Assembly (NCBI GenBank): GCA_030544235.1
Contig: CM060477.1
Span: 27,044,038-27,108,037 of the forward strand
Origin: Lepturacanthus savala
Taxonomy: Eukaryota > Chordata > Actinopteri > Scombriformes > Trichiuridae
Direction of reading: 5' to 3'
Length of the DNA stretch: 64,000 nucleotides
Below, piece by piece: positions 43,041 through 54,303 of the stretch. How positions within the stretch are numbered: the first letter of the stretch is position 1; every line of letters begins with the position of its first letter. A program made the translations under genes and the position numbers. The notes beneath the pieces were generated by a model. The model searched no databases and was not told the DNA's origin. It saw only the letters and a list, made by a program, of their open reading frames with translations.

Positions 43041-45511
43041 ATGGGAAACAAGATGGAAAATACATTCCCTTTTTTCCTTTTTTTTAAGTACTGGCATATC
43101 CTCTGGAAGAGGTTTGGAATATACAATATGATTTATAGAGATAAAGATATAAACAACTTGTACTTGTAGTGTCAGGTCTGACATTTCGTCCTCTCTGAGG
43201 GAAATCCTCCACCTGCCACCCCCTCCGATCCCTCTCCTGGAGCTCCCTCTGTAAGTCATGAAAGCCAAAGTCCCCTATTCCTCAAAGGGAGCAGGAATCA
43301 AAAAAAAAAAAAAAAACAGCTATTTGTATTCCCAGCACAAACCTACATCCATCAATCATCTCATCTAACACTGGCTGAGGCTCAAAAGGAGTTATTCTCT
43401 TTCTGGAGTCCCTCTATATGTATTGAATGGACGTGTCTTAGAACAAAAGGCGAGGAGTACTGATAAATCCCCTAAGATCGAATGACATTAAGCTGTTAGG
43501 AGAAAATGGATCCGGTGACGAGGGCACTTTGAAAACTTCTGCCTCAACTTGGATGGAATAAAAAAAAGAGATATAAATAGTCATGTAATGGAAGACACAT
43601 ACTGTGTTGATTTTACAGTACATGATATCTGGAGGGAGCTGTCCAGAGGAGGGAGTAAGGAGAATGATGAATGGTGAAATGCTTTCAATATCAGTCCACG
43701 CCTGCAACAATATGACATATTGTGCAAAAAAAGTGTCATCTACCATGTTTTCTCTGTTTGGTGTGCAGCTCTTTCAGTTCAGAAATGTATGAATATCATT
43801 TCTGGGTTACAGGAACCAATATGAACATAAAGAATGCTACAAAAGTGGTGTGATTAACCTGTCAGAAGGTCCCCGGGCAAAAAAAATGTTTTGCTGACCC
43901 CACCCGCCACCGGAATCACGTCATAAATCCAATTTCCAGGGTCAGTTTGGTTTGCATTAGTTTAAAAGCAACTTTATTAGAAAGATGATACACTATGACG
44001 TCTCGGCTTATTTGAAAGGGCAGCAGATCAGGGTAAAATCATTCTTGACTCTTGGTGGATCATCAACCACTGCAACAGATCATCAGGGGCCCCAAAGGCT
44101 TGAGGGTGGACTGGAGGGGCCACGGCTCATTTATATCCCTGGTGCCCGTTAGCATCTTAATTAAAAATGTCTGTTTTTTCACAATATAACAGCTATTATA
44201 GAGACCTATGAAGTTCTCTGTTGTATTTTCTTTAGTCTTGTCTCCTTTACCATCTGTAAATGTGTATTGTATATGTGTCTGTGTTTGTTAGTGGTTATTG
44301 CTAATATGATTGATGCACTCATTTTGCTATTGAGTTAATGTGATGAAATGAATGAAATGAAGTGTATTGGATGAAGTCAAGTGGTTCCTGTGATTAGTTT
44401 TGAGAGGAGTTCACCACTAATGAATCATGTGATGATTGGACACTCAACCCTTTATAATGATACAGTTTATCAGCATAAACCTGAGGTCTTCATATAAAAT
44501 ATATATAATAAATCTACTACTATATAATAAATCTAAGAGACTGAGCTGATTCACTACTTAAACAAAAATAAACTTCAGAAAACTGAAGGAAGTGGTAACA
44601 CTTCATCTATAAATATTAATAGACAGTTTATAAAACTCATGTTAATAGTTATTTTACTGTTTGCAAGTGGCTCATGATGTATTGTAAACTGTCGCAAAAC
44701 ATTATTTGGATGTTTTTATAAATTTGTAACTGATAGGAGTATCTTGTTAAATCCTTAATAAAAATTCTGTAAAGCACCTAAAAGCATTAATTTAGATCTA
44801 TTTAGATAATGTGATTGCATTGTGTTAACTTGAGCATATGCACAAAATAAGGTATAATTCATCCATTTAACCCTGAGTATACAGACATTCTCCTATAGAA
44901 AAGTGGAAGCTTAAGTAGATTTTTCATATTTAAATGAGGGTGTGTTGGACTGTTCAATAGTCTTAACAGACAAATTGTACATTGGGTGAGACATAAACAT
45001 ACATTTAGATAAGGAGATACATGAAAATACAGTTATTTTAAAATGCTAACATTAATGTTGAAAGTTGGGATGTCAATCTACATATCAGTTTTGAAATTAT
45101 GTTGATAGGCCAAGCAAAATCAGACTTATGATGAATCTCTTACTTCATACCTTTCCTGTATAGTATAAAAAACCTGATCATGTTACTGGTATATGATTTT
45201 ATAAATAAATTAGTCTAGGCCCAAATTCTGTTCTGTTAGGTGATAGTGCTGGGAATTCCTGAGGGTCTGTGAACGCATCTTAGAGTAAGACCTGTGAGGA
45301 ATAAAGTAGCAGCTAAACCAGCTAACATCTTAGCATGTGGTTTTTGAGAGATGTTACAATACTTTCTTTACGTTGGCTGAACGATCAGTGCAGGAAGAAA
45401 CAGAACAACGGAGATTTCATTTATCACTGTGAAGCAACATGAGGAGATGTGATACAGAGCTTTACACTGGATCTAAAGTATTGCTGTAGGATAGCAATAT
45501 GATATGAAATT
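43041..45511. other. Intergenic DNA
   Basis: Poly-A at about 43300-43316. 43860-44160 is more balanced. Several short frames have no domain (43438-43746 minus). No RNA gene is seen. Confidence 0.5.
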
Positions 45512-45522
45512 CTATGGGATTT

Positions 45523-45631
45523 CCCTTTTTTGTGGCATAGACACACAGGAAGTGATAAGACGGGGACTTACAGCAAAGAAATGCTCCAGCCTGGGTCCTC
45601 TGTACTCTACCCCTACACCACTGTAGCACAC
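45523..45631 (-). mobile_element. tRNA-like SINE (family D) with target duplication
   Basis: A 109-bp insertion flanked by the exact 11-bp duplication CTATGGGATTT (45512-45522 and 45632-45642). On the minus strand it reads GTGTGCTACAGTGGTGTAGG, a decayed B-box region, and ends GTCTATGCCACAAAAAAGGG, a short A-rich tail. The match to 28747-28890 supports a SINE. Confidence 0.75.
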
Positions 45632-45642
45632 CTATGGGATTT

Positions 45643-45949
45643 AAACTTTTAATGATAATAATGATAATAATATGCATCCAAAAAATGTCACAGAAAAGGA
45701 TACACACCAATGTGCCATGTTGAAGCTTTATCTGAAAGCTGAGGTTGATCTGACAGTCAGATACATGAGGAACAGACACACAAAGCTCCTTGCTTTATAG
45801 TTGATAATCAAAGAAAATCCCAATTAATAATGAGGCTGACATAATGCTGCTGTGTTTTTAACTGAACTAATCAGCAGCATCCATCCTGTCCTCGCTGCCC
45901 TCAACCTGTTTTCAGCTTGTTCATCTCTTCACTGTCAAGCCTCAAGCTC
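45643..45949. other. Intergenic DNA
   Basis: A short AATGATAATAATG run at the left. Otherwise no feature. Confidence 0.5.
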
Positions 45950-46225
45950 AAGCCGGTTCAGCTTCATGTTAATGCACAACGCAGCTATTATGTTCCTGTT
46001 AATGGCTCAGCAAATATGAAGTAAACAAAATGCTCGTGAGACGCAGTGAACTTGTGACCCCGGGAACACGCATTCCTCCGTGCATCCGGCTGTCCGGCCC
46101 ACTCCAACAGCACAGGGCTGTTTTTATCTGGTTGCCGTTGCCCCGTCGGGAAAACTCCTACAACTCCAGATGGCCGGTTTGCCACCGGGCCTAATTACAG
46201 CACGTTGCCGTGTGCAGACGGATAA
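45950..46225. other. Balanced repeat-free island, candidate conserved non-coding element
   Basis: Contains TTCATGTTAATGCACAACGC, TCGTGAGACGCAGTG and GGGCCTAATTACAGCACG. It is CG-rich compared with the neighbourhood and ends at an A run (46224-46237). A 65-aa frame on the minus strand has no domain. Regulatory function is inference. Confidence 0.35.
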
Positions 46226-46237
46226 AAAAAAAAAAAA

Positions 46238-46604
46238 CAGGGACATGGATCTGGTGTAGTAATTTGCTGGATCAGAATGACATGTTGTAGCGCAGCAGCA
46301 GCAGAGGAAGGATTAAGCTTCTAAAAGGAGCAGTGGAGGTTTGTTTTCATCAAATCCTTATCCACATAATCATTTAAATTGTCTCTTTGCTCAGATTACA
46401 AAAACACATATTTCCTCTCTTACCAGTTTATAACCATATCCTGACTATACTGGATTACTTTTACTGGCCATACCTACCTTATCCACACATGCACATAAAA
46501 AAAAAAATTTAAAAAATCTGTCACCCTTATTGAACATACTGCCTGCTGTTGCACCTTCACTTCAGTTACTTCCCTACTTTTGTTCCTTGTATATATGGAA
46601 ACTA
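46238..46604. other. Intergenic DNA
   Basis: Unique sequence, no feature assigned. Confidence 0.5.
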
Positions 46605-46850
46605 CACTCCAAAAGATGAAATATTATCAGGTGAAAATATCTTATATATGGAACAATTTGTCCAAAATTCAGTAGAATTATCTTATTTCACTGGCAGGTA
46701 ATTTACTTTATTTCATTTTTCCCTGATTTGGATCAATTTGGTTTTGTTTTAAGACAACAAGTTACCTGACAGTCGAATAAGATAATTCTACTCTATATTG
46801 GACTAATTATATCAAATAAAGAACATTTTCAACCCCTATTTTTTCAATGT
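46605..46850 (+). repeat. CACTGCAAAA-type MITE, short copy
   Basis: Left end CACTCCAAAAGATGAAAT, interior GGTGAAAATATCTTATA and TCAGTAGAATTATC, right end TTTTTTCAATGT. About 246 bp, apparently an internally deleted version of the 22471 copy. Confidence 0.6.
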
Positions 46851-46954
46851 AACATTTACTTTTAATTTTAAAACACTTTAACACATATTTTGTCTTCATT
46901 GTTTGTTAATTAGTTAGTGTAATTGTTAATTAAATATACAAAGAGCTAAGATAT

Positions 46955-47214
46955 CTCATCTTCTTCTCATCTCATCTTCTATACCCACTTATTCCTCATT
47001 AGGGTCACATGGTCTGCTGGAGCCTATCCCAGCGTGTTACGGCGAGAGGCAGGGATACACCCCAGATGGTCGCCAGCCAATCATGGGGCACACACACCAT
47101 TCACTCACACCTACGGGCAATTTAGAGTCTCCAATTAACCTCAGCATGTTTTTGGACTGTGGGAGGAAGCTGGAGTACCTGGTGAAAACCCACACAGACA
47201 CGGGGAGAACATGC
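46955..47214 (-). mobile_element. 5'-truncated LINE insertion (3' end), reverse
   Basis: 260 bp reading, on the minus strand, from ATGTTCTCCCCGTGTCTGTG to GGGTATAGAAGATGAG. It is flanked by the exact 13-bp duplication AGAGCTAAGATAT (46942-46954 and 47215-47227). The 3' end is the same LINE family as 35928-36052. The tail of ATGAG units lies at its left end on the plus strand (CTCATCTTCTTCTCATCTC). Confidence 0.85.
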
Positions 47215-47227
47215 AGAGCTAAGATAT

Positions 47228-49029
47228 ACCTGGGTCAATTTTGTCATGCACAAACTTGGCTAATAAAGCTTATTCTGATTTTAAATAAAGTCTTGGCATT
47301 TTACCCAAGTGTAATTTTGTTTGTGATGCTAAAAAAATAATCACAGTTTAATGTAATTGCTTCATCCCTTTTTTTCTGTTTATGTGTATGTGTGTTTGTG
47401 AGCGGTGGTTGAAACAATGGCATTAAGGACAAAAGCTTAGGCCATCTATTATATTAAAATGTTAAAGTTTAAACATTTGTGGTGCACCTTTTTCAGACAT
47501 ACATATGCCAATTGAAAATGAAGCATTTTTATAAAATGCAAATACATCAAAGAACCACATATGTGCACGACTGATCTTAACATGTGTTTAATGCATCAGC
47601 AGATGCAATCACTTTTTAGCAAGAGATACTGCAGTTTATGTGTTGTATTGTCCCTTTAAAAGCATATAAAATAGTAAAAGGTTAGTGAGCTATAATCTAT
47701 TTAATATAACATGAATGAGAACAATTGATTTTTTAGGCAGAAAACAAATCTTTCACTCCCAATTGTTATTCATTAATTAATAAAAAAATATTAAAATTAA
47801 AAACGAATTAATTAATAATGAATTCACCAAAAATTCACAAAAGTGCAGAAAAATAGCGTAAACATCATCTTATCTCTCCTGGTGTCAGCATTACTCAGAC
47901 AAAAGTGAGACAACCCCACAACACTTCCCATCTACTATCAAACCCCGGGCAATTTTGGCAAATTGGCACCATTAAAATGCTGCTGAATTAGCTATTATCA
48001 CCCTGTGTAAATGTGGCTCTGAAGATGTATAGACAACTATCACTGAATTACTTTGATACTGAAGGAAACTTGGGCATCTCCTGTGGCTATAAGCAGCACA
48101 GATTTCCTGATTTTTAAGCAGATTTAAGGATGTTGAGACTCTGAAGGAGCAACGTCTTCCCTTCAAACCTCACAGTCCAACACTTTCCTCATTGTTTGCA
48201 TGTCATTATTTTAGAGCTGTTTCCACCATGAACTTCACCTCCACTGTGTTGAGGTTAAGGCAGAACCCTGAGTTACAGGTATATTAAATGCTGGAAATAC
48301 ATAAATAAAAAAAAATAATCCACATGAGTAAAAACCACTAGAAACCAGGAAATAAATAAAGTGAAACAGTATTTTGGGTGAACTTACCTCAACTATTTTT
48401 TTTTTTATATTCCAGACATGTTTAATTCATATTATTCTTGATATGATGTTAAATCAAATAGGTCAATGCACTTATGAATTAAATTACCTGTTTAAAAACA
48501 GCATTTTAGCTATTAAATGTGTGTAAGTTAATTTTTGTATTAGTACAGGTTAATAAAGAAATCAGATTCCTCTTCATCTCTTTGTCTTTGTCAATTATTA
48601 TTAATTATTAATCAAATGTATGTACTATAATGAAAATGTAGTGTAACTATTTCAAATTTGACTGTACTTTATGTCTTTATTCTACTATGTCATATATGTG
48701 TTGAAGTTGAATAGTAGAATACCTGGGAACCAGGATTGGCTCCAAATTATAGTTGTGATGTCATAAATTATATGGACATCATTCTGTACAGTAAAGCTCC
48801 AACTATAGGAAGAAGAAGAAGAAACATGTTTGTGAATGAATTATAAATATGCGAAAAAACAACTTCTACCCAAAGTGAAAAAAACTCTGGTCCAAACTAT
48901 TCTGGATGCATCATATGAGACAATATTAGATATTTCATTTCCTGTTTGTTTGAATAGAAACATTATGAAATGTCAATCAGACCAATTCTGGTTCATTAGC
49001 AGGTGTGAAAGCGGACCACACTGTAGTCT
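47228..49029. other. Intergenic DNA with a small dispersed repeat at 47640-47760
   Basis: 47640-47760 (TTGTATTGTCCCTTTAAAAGC, GAGAACAATTGATTTTTTAGG) is matched forward at 63005-63140. A (GAA)n stretch lies near 48810-48822. No gene is supported. Confidence 0.5.
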
Positions 49030-49220
49030 CTATGCTACATCAGAGCTGTCCACACCTGCTCCTGGAGAGCTACTGTCCTGCTGGTTTTAGGGAACTCCTC
49101 ACTCCAACACACCTGATTCTGATTATCAACAAGCTGCAGCTACCAGACAATGAGTTGATAATTAGACTCAGGTGTGTTGGAGTGGGAGCTTCCTAAAACC
49201 AGCAGGAGCAGGACTGAGCA
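49030..49220. repeat. Foldback (hairpin) MITE
   Basis: Arms 49077-49130 and 49154-49206 are inverted copies with few mismatches, sharing CACTCCAACACACCTGA and GTTGATAAT, around a 23-bp spacer. The flanking ACACCTGCTCCTGGAGAG phrase is also typical of this common fish repeat. No protein is encoded. Confidence 0.8.
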
Positions 49221-49643
49221 GCATAGTACACATTTTACTGCCTGGTATGGACCAAATAATCAAACAAGTGGTGGAAAAGCTCCAATAAAAGCAAATGAAA
49301 TAATAACTTGGCCAAACAGCATCAGTCTGTCATGGGGTTAAATACTAGTAAATTCCAGAGCTGCTTTTGAGGCGTGGATGAATCCTCATTTTATTTTGCC
49401 GATAAACAACCTGGATATGTCTTTTTTATTTTAATTGGATTGGTAAACTAATATTTCCCCAGTGCATTGTTTTCAGCCAATAGTATGTTTTGTTTTGTTT
49501 TTAAATCAACACACAAAGCAATTTTATTTTACTTTACCAATACAAATATCTGCTTATACTTTCTTTCAAGCATAATTCATCCTATAATAATTTGGTAGGT
49601 TTTAATGTTTAACATCAGCACTGAAGCTGCATCAATCAGAAAG
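49221..49643. other. Intergenic DNA
   Basis: No feature assigned. Confidence 0.5.
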
Positions 49644-49677
49644 TATTATTATTATTATTATAATTATTATTATTATT
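49644..49677. repeat. (ATT)n microsatellite
   Basis: About 34 bp of ATT units with one interruption, just left of the gypsy LTR. Confidence 0.9.
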
Positions 49678-49692
49678 TTTTCCTGCTCAACG

Positions 49693-50157
49693 TGTGAGGT
49701 TTTGGAACTTTTCACCACTAGAGGTCCTCAGCCATGTTTTGTTTGTCTCTCGTTAAGTTAATTATGGCCACCTGTGTATCGTTTAGTTCCCTTATAAAAG
49801 CCTGCTCAGTTTCCTGTTCTTTGCTCAGTCTTGACCTTGTCATTGGTAGAACCACTTGAATGTCCAGAGCTCTAGTTTTTGGCCTGTTCAGTTTTGTTTT
49901 CTGGATTAAGTTTTCTTTTTGGGACCCTTGTTCTTCGACCTTCTGTTCTTGGATTGTGACCTTGTTTTTGAGAAGTGTTTTTTGGACTTTGGACCTTTGT
50001 TTTATTTGCTATGGAATCTTCTGAGCGTTGGATTTTGGATTGTTATTTTTGTTGTCGCCTTTGTAAGATCTCCTATATTTTTGACTCAAGTAAAAGACTC
50101 TTGAACTGACTTGCCTTGTCTGCCTCGCCTTGTCTGCCTCTCTCTGCAATTGAGTCT
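49693..50157 (+). repeat. 5' LTR of the gypsy element
   Basis: Starts TGTGAGGTTTTGG and has a TATAAAA box at 49793-49799. It is 465 bp. It differs from the 3' LTR at 50045 (A for G), at one site in the TCTCTCTGCAATT stretch, and by an extra 14-bp CGCCTTGTCTGCCT unit. The end is set where identity with the other LTR stops. Confidence 0.93.
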
Positions 50158-50453
50158 TGGAAAGCCTGATCGACCAGGCCATCTGGCTGGACAACCGGCT
50201 GAGGGAGAGGTGTCGTGAGCAACAGTCATCCAGGGATTCGATGCCCGAGGTGCCAAGCCACGGCCTCTCACCAACACCCCCTGCTCCTGAGGAACCAATG
50301 CAGCTCGGAGGGTCTCGCCTGTCTCAAGCTGAGAGATCTCGTCGGAGGAGAGAGCGATGTTGCATCTACTGTGGAATCCAGGGCCACTTCAGATCCACAT
50401 GTCCGGAGATTGCGGGAAATGCCAAGCCCCGTCCAGGAGGAGGAGAACTGTGA
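50157..50453 (+). pseudogene. gag C-terminal remnant with CCHC zinc knuckle
   Basis: About 98 codons open from the LTR edge to a stop at 50453. It has an Arg-rich stretch (RSRRRRERC) and one zinc knuckle, CIYCGIQGHFRSTC, fitting C-X2-C-X4-H-X4-C, the nucleocapsid RNA-binding motif. The capsid part of gag, normally some hundreds of residues, is absent together with the primer-binding site. The frame overlaps pol by about 97 nt in a different phase, an arrangement common in this clade. It probably cannot assemble particles. Confidence 0.88.
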
Positions 50454-53400
50454 CTGGGGCGACAATCACTCCTCACGCGTCATCCCCCTGCATGCAGCTT
50501 CCTATTACCATCACATGGGGGCAAGACCATCACTCTCTGCTGGCCCTGGTGGACTCTGGTGCTGCTGGTAACTTCATGGATTCCTCCCTGGCCAGCAGAC
50601 TTCGCCTTCCTCTCATTAATCTCAAGTGCCCCCTCTCTGTCACAGCCCTGGACGGAAGACCCCTTGGAAAAGGTACTGTGACACACTTAACCTCCGCTGT
50701 TAATATGTCCATTAATGACAGTCATCATGAAATCATCCAGTTTAACTTAGTCTCCTCTCCCGAGTTCACTGTTGTTCTAGGCTTTCCATGGCTTGCCAAC
50801 CATAGCCCCCATATAAACTGGTCAACCGGGAGGATTGTTGAATGGGGTCCCAGCTGCAAATCCTCATGCCTTCTCTCAAGACCCAAGCCACCCGTTTCTG
50901 GATCTCCAAGCCCTCCCGAGCTTTCCCAAGTCCCTTCAGAGTATCACGATCTGAGTGAGGTTTTTAACAAGACCAGAGCCACTTCATTACCCCCCCATAG
51001 ACCTTATGATTGTGCCATTACTCTCTTACCAGGAACTTCTCCCCCACGAGGACGCATCTTCTCCCTGTCACCAGCAGAAACGCAGGCAATGGAGGCATAC
51101 ATCAAGGAGTCCCTGGGCGCTGGCCTCATCAGACCCTCAACCTCACCTGCCGGTGCTGGCTTCTTTTTTGTCGGAAAAAAGGACGGGGGGCTGAGACCAT
51201 GCATCGACTATCGGGGCCTGAACAAGGTAATCATTCGGAACCGCTATCCATTGCCTTTGATGTCCACTGCCTTCGAGTTGCTCCAGGGGGCAACAGTCTT
51301 CACGAAGTTGGATCTCCGAAACGCCTATCACCTGGTGCGTATTCAAGAAGGTGATGAGTGGAAGACGGCATTTAACACCCCTACGGGGCATTATGAATAC
51401 CTGGTTATGCCTTTTGGACTAACTAATGCCCCTGCTGTCTTCCAGGCACTAATCAATGATGTACTAAGGGACATGTTAAATCGCTATGTCTTTGTGTATC
51501 TAGATGATATATTGATTTTTTTTTCAAAATCCCTCCATGAACATGTACACCATGTAAGATCAGTTCTCCAATGCCTCCTTAACAATAACCTCTTTGTCAA
51601 ACCAGAGAAGTGTGAGTTCCATGTCTCCAAGGTTTCTTTCCTGGGCTTCATCCTGGAGGGTGGGAGCCTCCACATGGACCCCAAGAAAGCAGCGGCAGTG
51701 CGGGAGTGGCCCCAACCCACTTCAGTCAAGGAGGTCCAACGCTTCATCGGATTTGCAAACTTCTACCGTAAGTTCATCAGGAACTTCAGCACTATGGCAG
51801 CCCCGTTGACCAACCTCACCAAGAAAACATCACGCGCCTTCACCTGGACGGCTGAGGCTGAGAAAGCTTTCCAGGACCTGAAGGTGAGGTTCACTTCTGC
51901 ACCTATACTTACCTTGCCTGACCCCAGTCTTCCCTTTGTGGTGGAGGTGGATGCTTCAGATGTGGCAGTGGGGGCAGTTTTGTCCCAACGACGAGATGAT
52001 GGCAAACTCCACCCGTGCGCCTTCTTCTCTTCACAACTCACGGATGCCGAGAGGAACTATGACGTGGGGGATCGAGAACTCCTGGCAATCAAGAAAGCCC
52101 TGGAGGAGTGGCGCCACTGGCTCGAGGGGGCCCAGAATCCATTTGTGGTATGGACGGACCACAAGAACCTCCAGTACATTCAAGGAGCTAAGCGCCTCAA
52201 CCCCCGGCAGGCAAGGTGGGCCCTTTTTTTTAATCGCTTTGATTTTATCCTGTCATATCGACCTGGCTCAAAGAACCAGAAACCAGATGCTCTATCCAGG
52301 CTCCACCAGAGATCTGTAGAAGATACTACTCCTGTCACCATCCTGCCACCTGCTAAGATCGTGGCTCCAGTGCGATGGGGAATTGAGGCAGTGGTGCTCG
52401 ACGCCCAGCAGAGGGAGCCCGACCCCGGAAATGGACCACCCAACCGCCTCTATGTGCCATCCGCTGTGCGAAGCCAAGTCCTTCAATGGGCACATTCCTC
52501 TCGTCTAACCAACCACCCTGGCTCCCGCAGAACTCTGGAATTCCTTGGAAGGCGGTTCTGGTGGCCCCAAATGAGTACTGATGTGAAGTCTTTTGTCGCT
52601 GCCTGCATTATCTGTTCACAGAATAAGAACTTGCACACTGCACCCCAAGGCCTCCTCCATCCCCTGCCCATCCCCAGCCGTCCATGGTCTCATATCTCCA
52701 TAGACTTCATCTCGGGCCTTCCACCATCAGAGGGTAACACTGTCATTTTTGTTATTGTGGACAGATTTTCCAAAGCCTGTCGTTTTATCCCTCTGCCCAA
52801 ACTCCCCTCTGCCCCTGAAACAGCAGAGATTGTCTGTCAGCATGTTTTTAGAACCTTTGGCCTACCCGTGGATGTGGTCTCGGACCGAGGCCCTCAATTC
52901 ACCTCCCAGTTCTGGCGGGCCTTCTGCAAGCTGATTGGAGCCAAGGTCAGCCTCTCCTCTGGTTTCCACCCAGAGTCCAATGCACAGACGGAGAGGATCA
53001 ATCAGGACCTGGAGACCACCCTCCGCTGCATGGCTTCCAGCAATCCCTCTACCTGGAGCAGGTATGTCATCTGGGCCGAGTATGCCCATAACACCCTCTG
53101 CTCTTCTGCTACAGGCCTGAGTCCTTTCGAATGCCAGTTTGGGTTCCAGCCCCCACTGTTCCCAAGTCAGGAGCCAGAAGTTGCTGTCCCCTCTGCCCAG
53201 AGGTTCGTCGGACGGTGCAGACGCGTGTGGCGAAAGGTCCGATCTGCCCTACAAAGATCGTCACATCAGTACCGCCTCCAGGCCAACCGCCACCGCCGTT
53301 GCGGCCACCATCCCTACGCCCGGGGCAACGTGTCTGGCTCTCATCACGTGATCTTCCCCTACGGGTGGAGTCCCGCAAGCTGGCTCCGCGGTTTGTGGGG

Positions 53401-53766
53401 CCTTTCAAGGTGCTTCGGAGAGTCAACCCAGTGGCCTACCGCCTGCAGCTCCCCCGGGCCATGCGGATCAACCCCACCTTCCATGTGTCCCGTCTACGCC
53501 CGGTCATCACCAGCCCTCTGGCTCCCCCCACGAAAGACCCACCTGCCCCAAGAATGGTGGATGGTGGGCCAGTGTACACTGTCCGTCGCCTGCTGGATTC
53601 TCGCCGCATCGGGAGGGGTCAGCAATATCTGGTCGACTGGGAGGGCTACGGGCCAGAGGAGAGGTCCTGGGTGCCAGCCCGGAACATTCTCGACCCTGGC
53701 CTCATTGCGGACTTCCATCGTACTCACCCAGATCGTCCCAGTGGGAACGTCCGGAGACGTCCCTAG
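50357..53766 (+). pseudogene. gypsy pol polyprotein: protease, reverse transcriptase, RNase H, integrase, chromodomain; one frameshift
   Basis: The main frame is open from 50357 to past 53250. In order: aspartic protease (LVDSGAAGNF, residues 64-73); reverse transcriptase with FTKLDLRNAY near 315-324 and YLDD at 381-384; RNase H with Asp 532, Glu 574 and Asp 601 (approximate); integrase zinc region with His 712, His 720, Cys 750 and Cys 753; integrase core with Asp 783, Asp 843 and Glu 879 (the last two 35 residues apart). The chromodomain (about 53575-53735, WEGYGPEERSW) is in another frame, so a shift occurred near 53285-53320. The chromodomain would guide integration to marked chromatin. 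Enzyme motifs look intact, but the product would lack its C-terminal targeting part. Confidence 0.94.
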
Positions 53767-53778
53767 AAGGGGGGGTCC

Positions 53779-54229
53779 TGTGAGGTTTTGGAACTTTTCA
53801 CCACTAGAGGTCCTCAGCCATGTTTTGTTTGTCTCTCGTTAAGTTAATTATGGCCACCTGTGTATCGTTTAGTTCCCTTATAAAAGCCTGCTCAGTTTCC
53901 TGTTCTTTGCTCAGTCTTGACCTTGTCATTGGTAGAACCACTTGAATGTCCAGAGCTCTAGTTTTTGGCCTGTTCAGTTTTGTTTTCTGGATTAAGTTTT
54001 CTTTTTGGGACCCTTGTTCTTCGACCTTCTGTTCTTGGATTGTGACCTTGTTTTTGAGAAGTGTTTTTTGGACTTTGGACCTTTGTTTTATTTGCTATGG
54101 AATCTTCTGAGCGTTGGATTTTGGATTGTTGTTTTTGTTGTCGCCTTTGTAAGATCTCCTATATTTTTGACTCAAGTAAAAGACTCTTGAACTGACTTGC
54201 CTTGTCTGCCTCTCTTTGCAATTGAGTCT
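53779..54229 (+). repeat. 3' LTR of the gypsy element
   Basis: 451 bp starting TGTGAGGTTTTGG immediately after the polypurine tract GAAGGGGGGGTCC and ending ATTGAGTCT. It is nearly identical to the 5' LTR. A tRNA-like sequence begins directly at its right edge. Confidence 0.94.
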
Positions 54230-54303
54230 CCTCGTTGGCCTTGTGGTTAAGAATCTACCTGCCACACCGGAGGCCCGGGTTCAATCCCCGGGCTGTCCTG
54301 ACA
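54230..54303 (+). repeat. tRNA-like sequence (SINE head or tRNA pseudogene, Gly-like)
   Basis: It carries an A-box-like TTGTGGTTAAGAATC, an anticodon-arm-like CTGCCACACCGG, and a perfect T arm CCGGG-TTCAATC-CCCGG with B box. It resembles tRNA-Gly(GCC) in the 3' half. The outer strands do not pair as an acceptor stem, so it is not a working tRNA gene. A SINE head is the main alternative, but I see no SINE tail downstream. Confidence 0.6.

Larger units (their letters stand above)
49693..54229 (+). mobile_element. Ty3/gypsy chromovirus-type LTR retrotransposon, young but internally deleted
   Basis: A 4.5-kb insertion with two LTRs, a gag remnant, a long pol frame and a polypurine tract (53767-53775). 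By eye the LTRs differ by only two substitutions and one 14-bp length difference, so insertion was recent. The interior lacks the primer-binding region and most of gag: LTR sequence passes directly into the C-terminal gag code at about 50157. Pol also has a frameshift near 53285-53320. I found no convincing target duplication. The element is non-autonomous as it stands. Confidence 0.95.

Noticed and set aside
42654..43268. 204-codon open frame on the minus strand
   Set aside because: It overlies a tandem repeat; the two similar halves are the repeat units, and no domain or start context supports a gene.
49685..54240. Target duplication of the young gypsy element
   Set aside because: The 5 bp left of the LTR (CAACG) do not recur directly on the right; the nearby CGTTG is an inverted match and probably chance.
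54230..54303. Functional tRNA-Gly gene
   Set aside because: The T arm and B box are good, but the outer strands do not form an acceptor stem.
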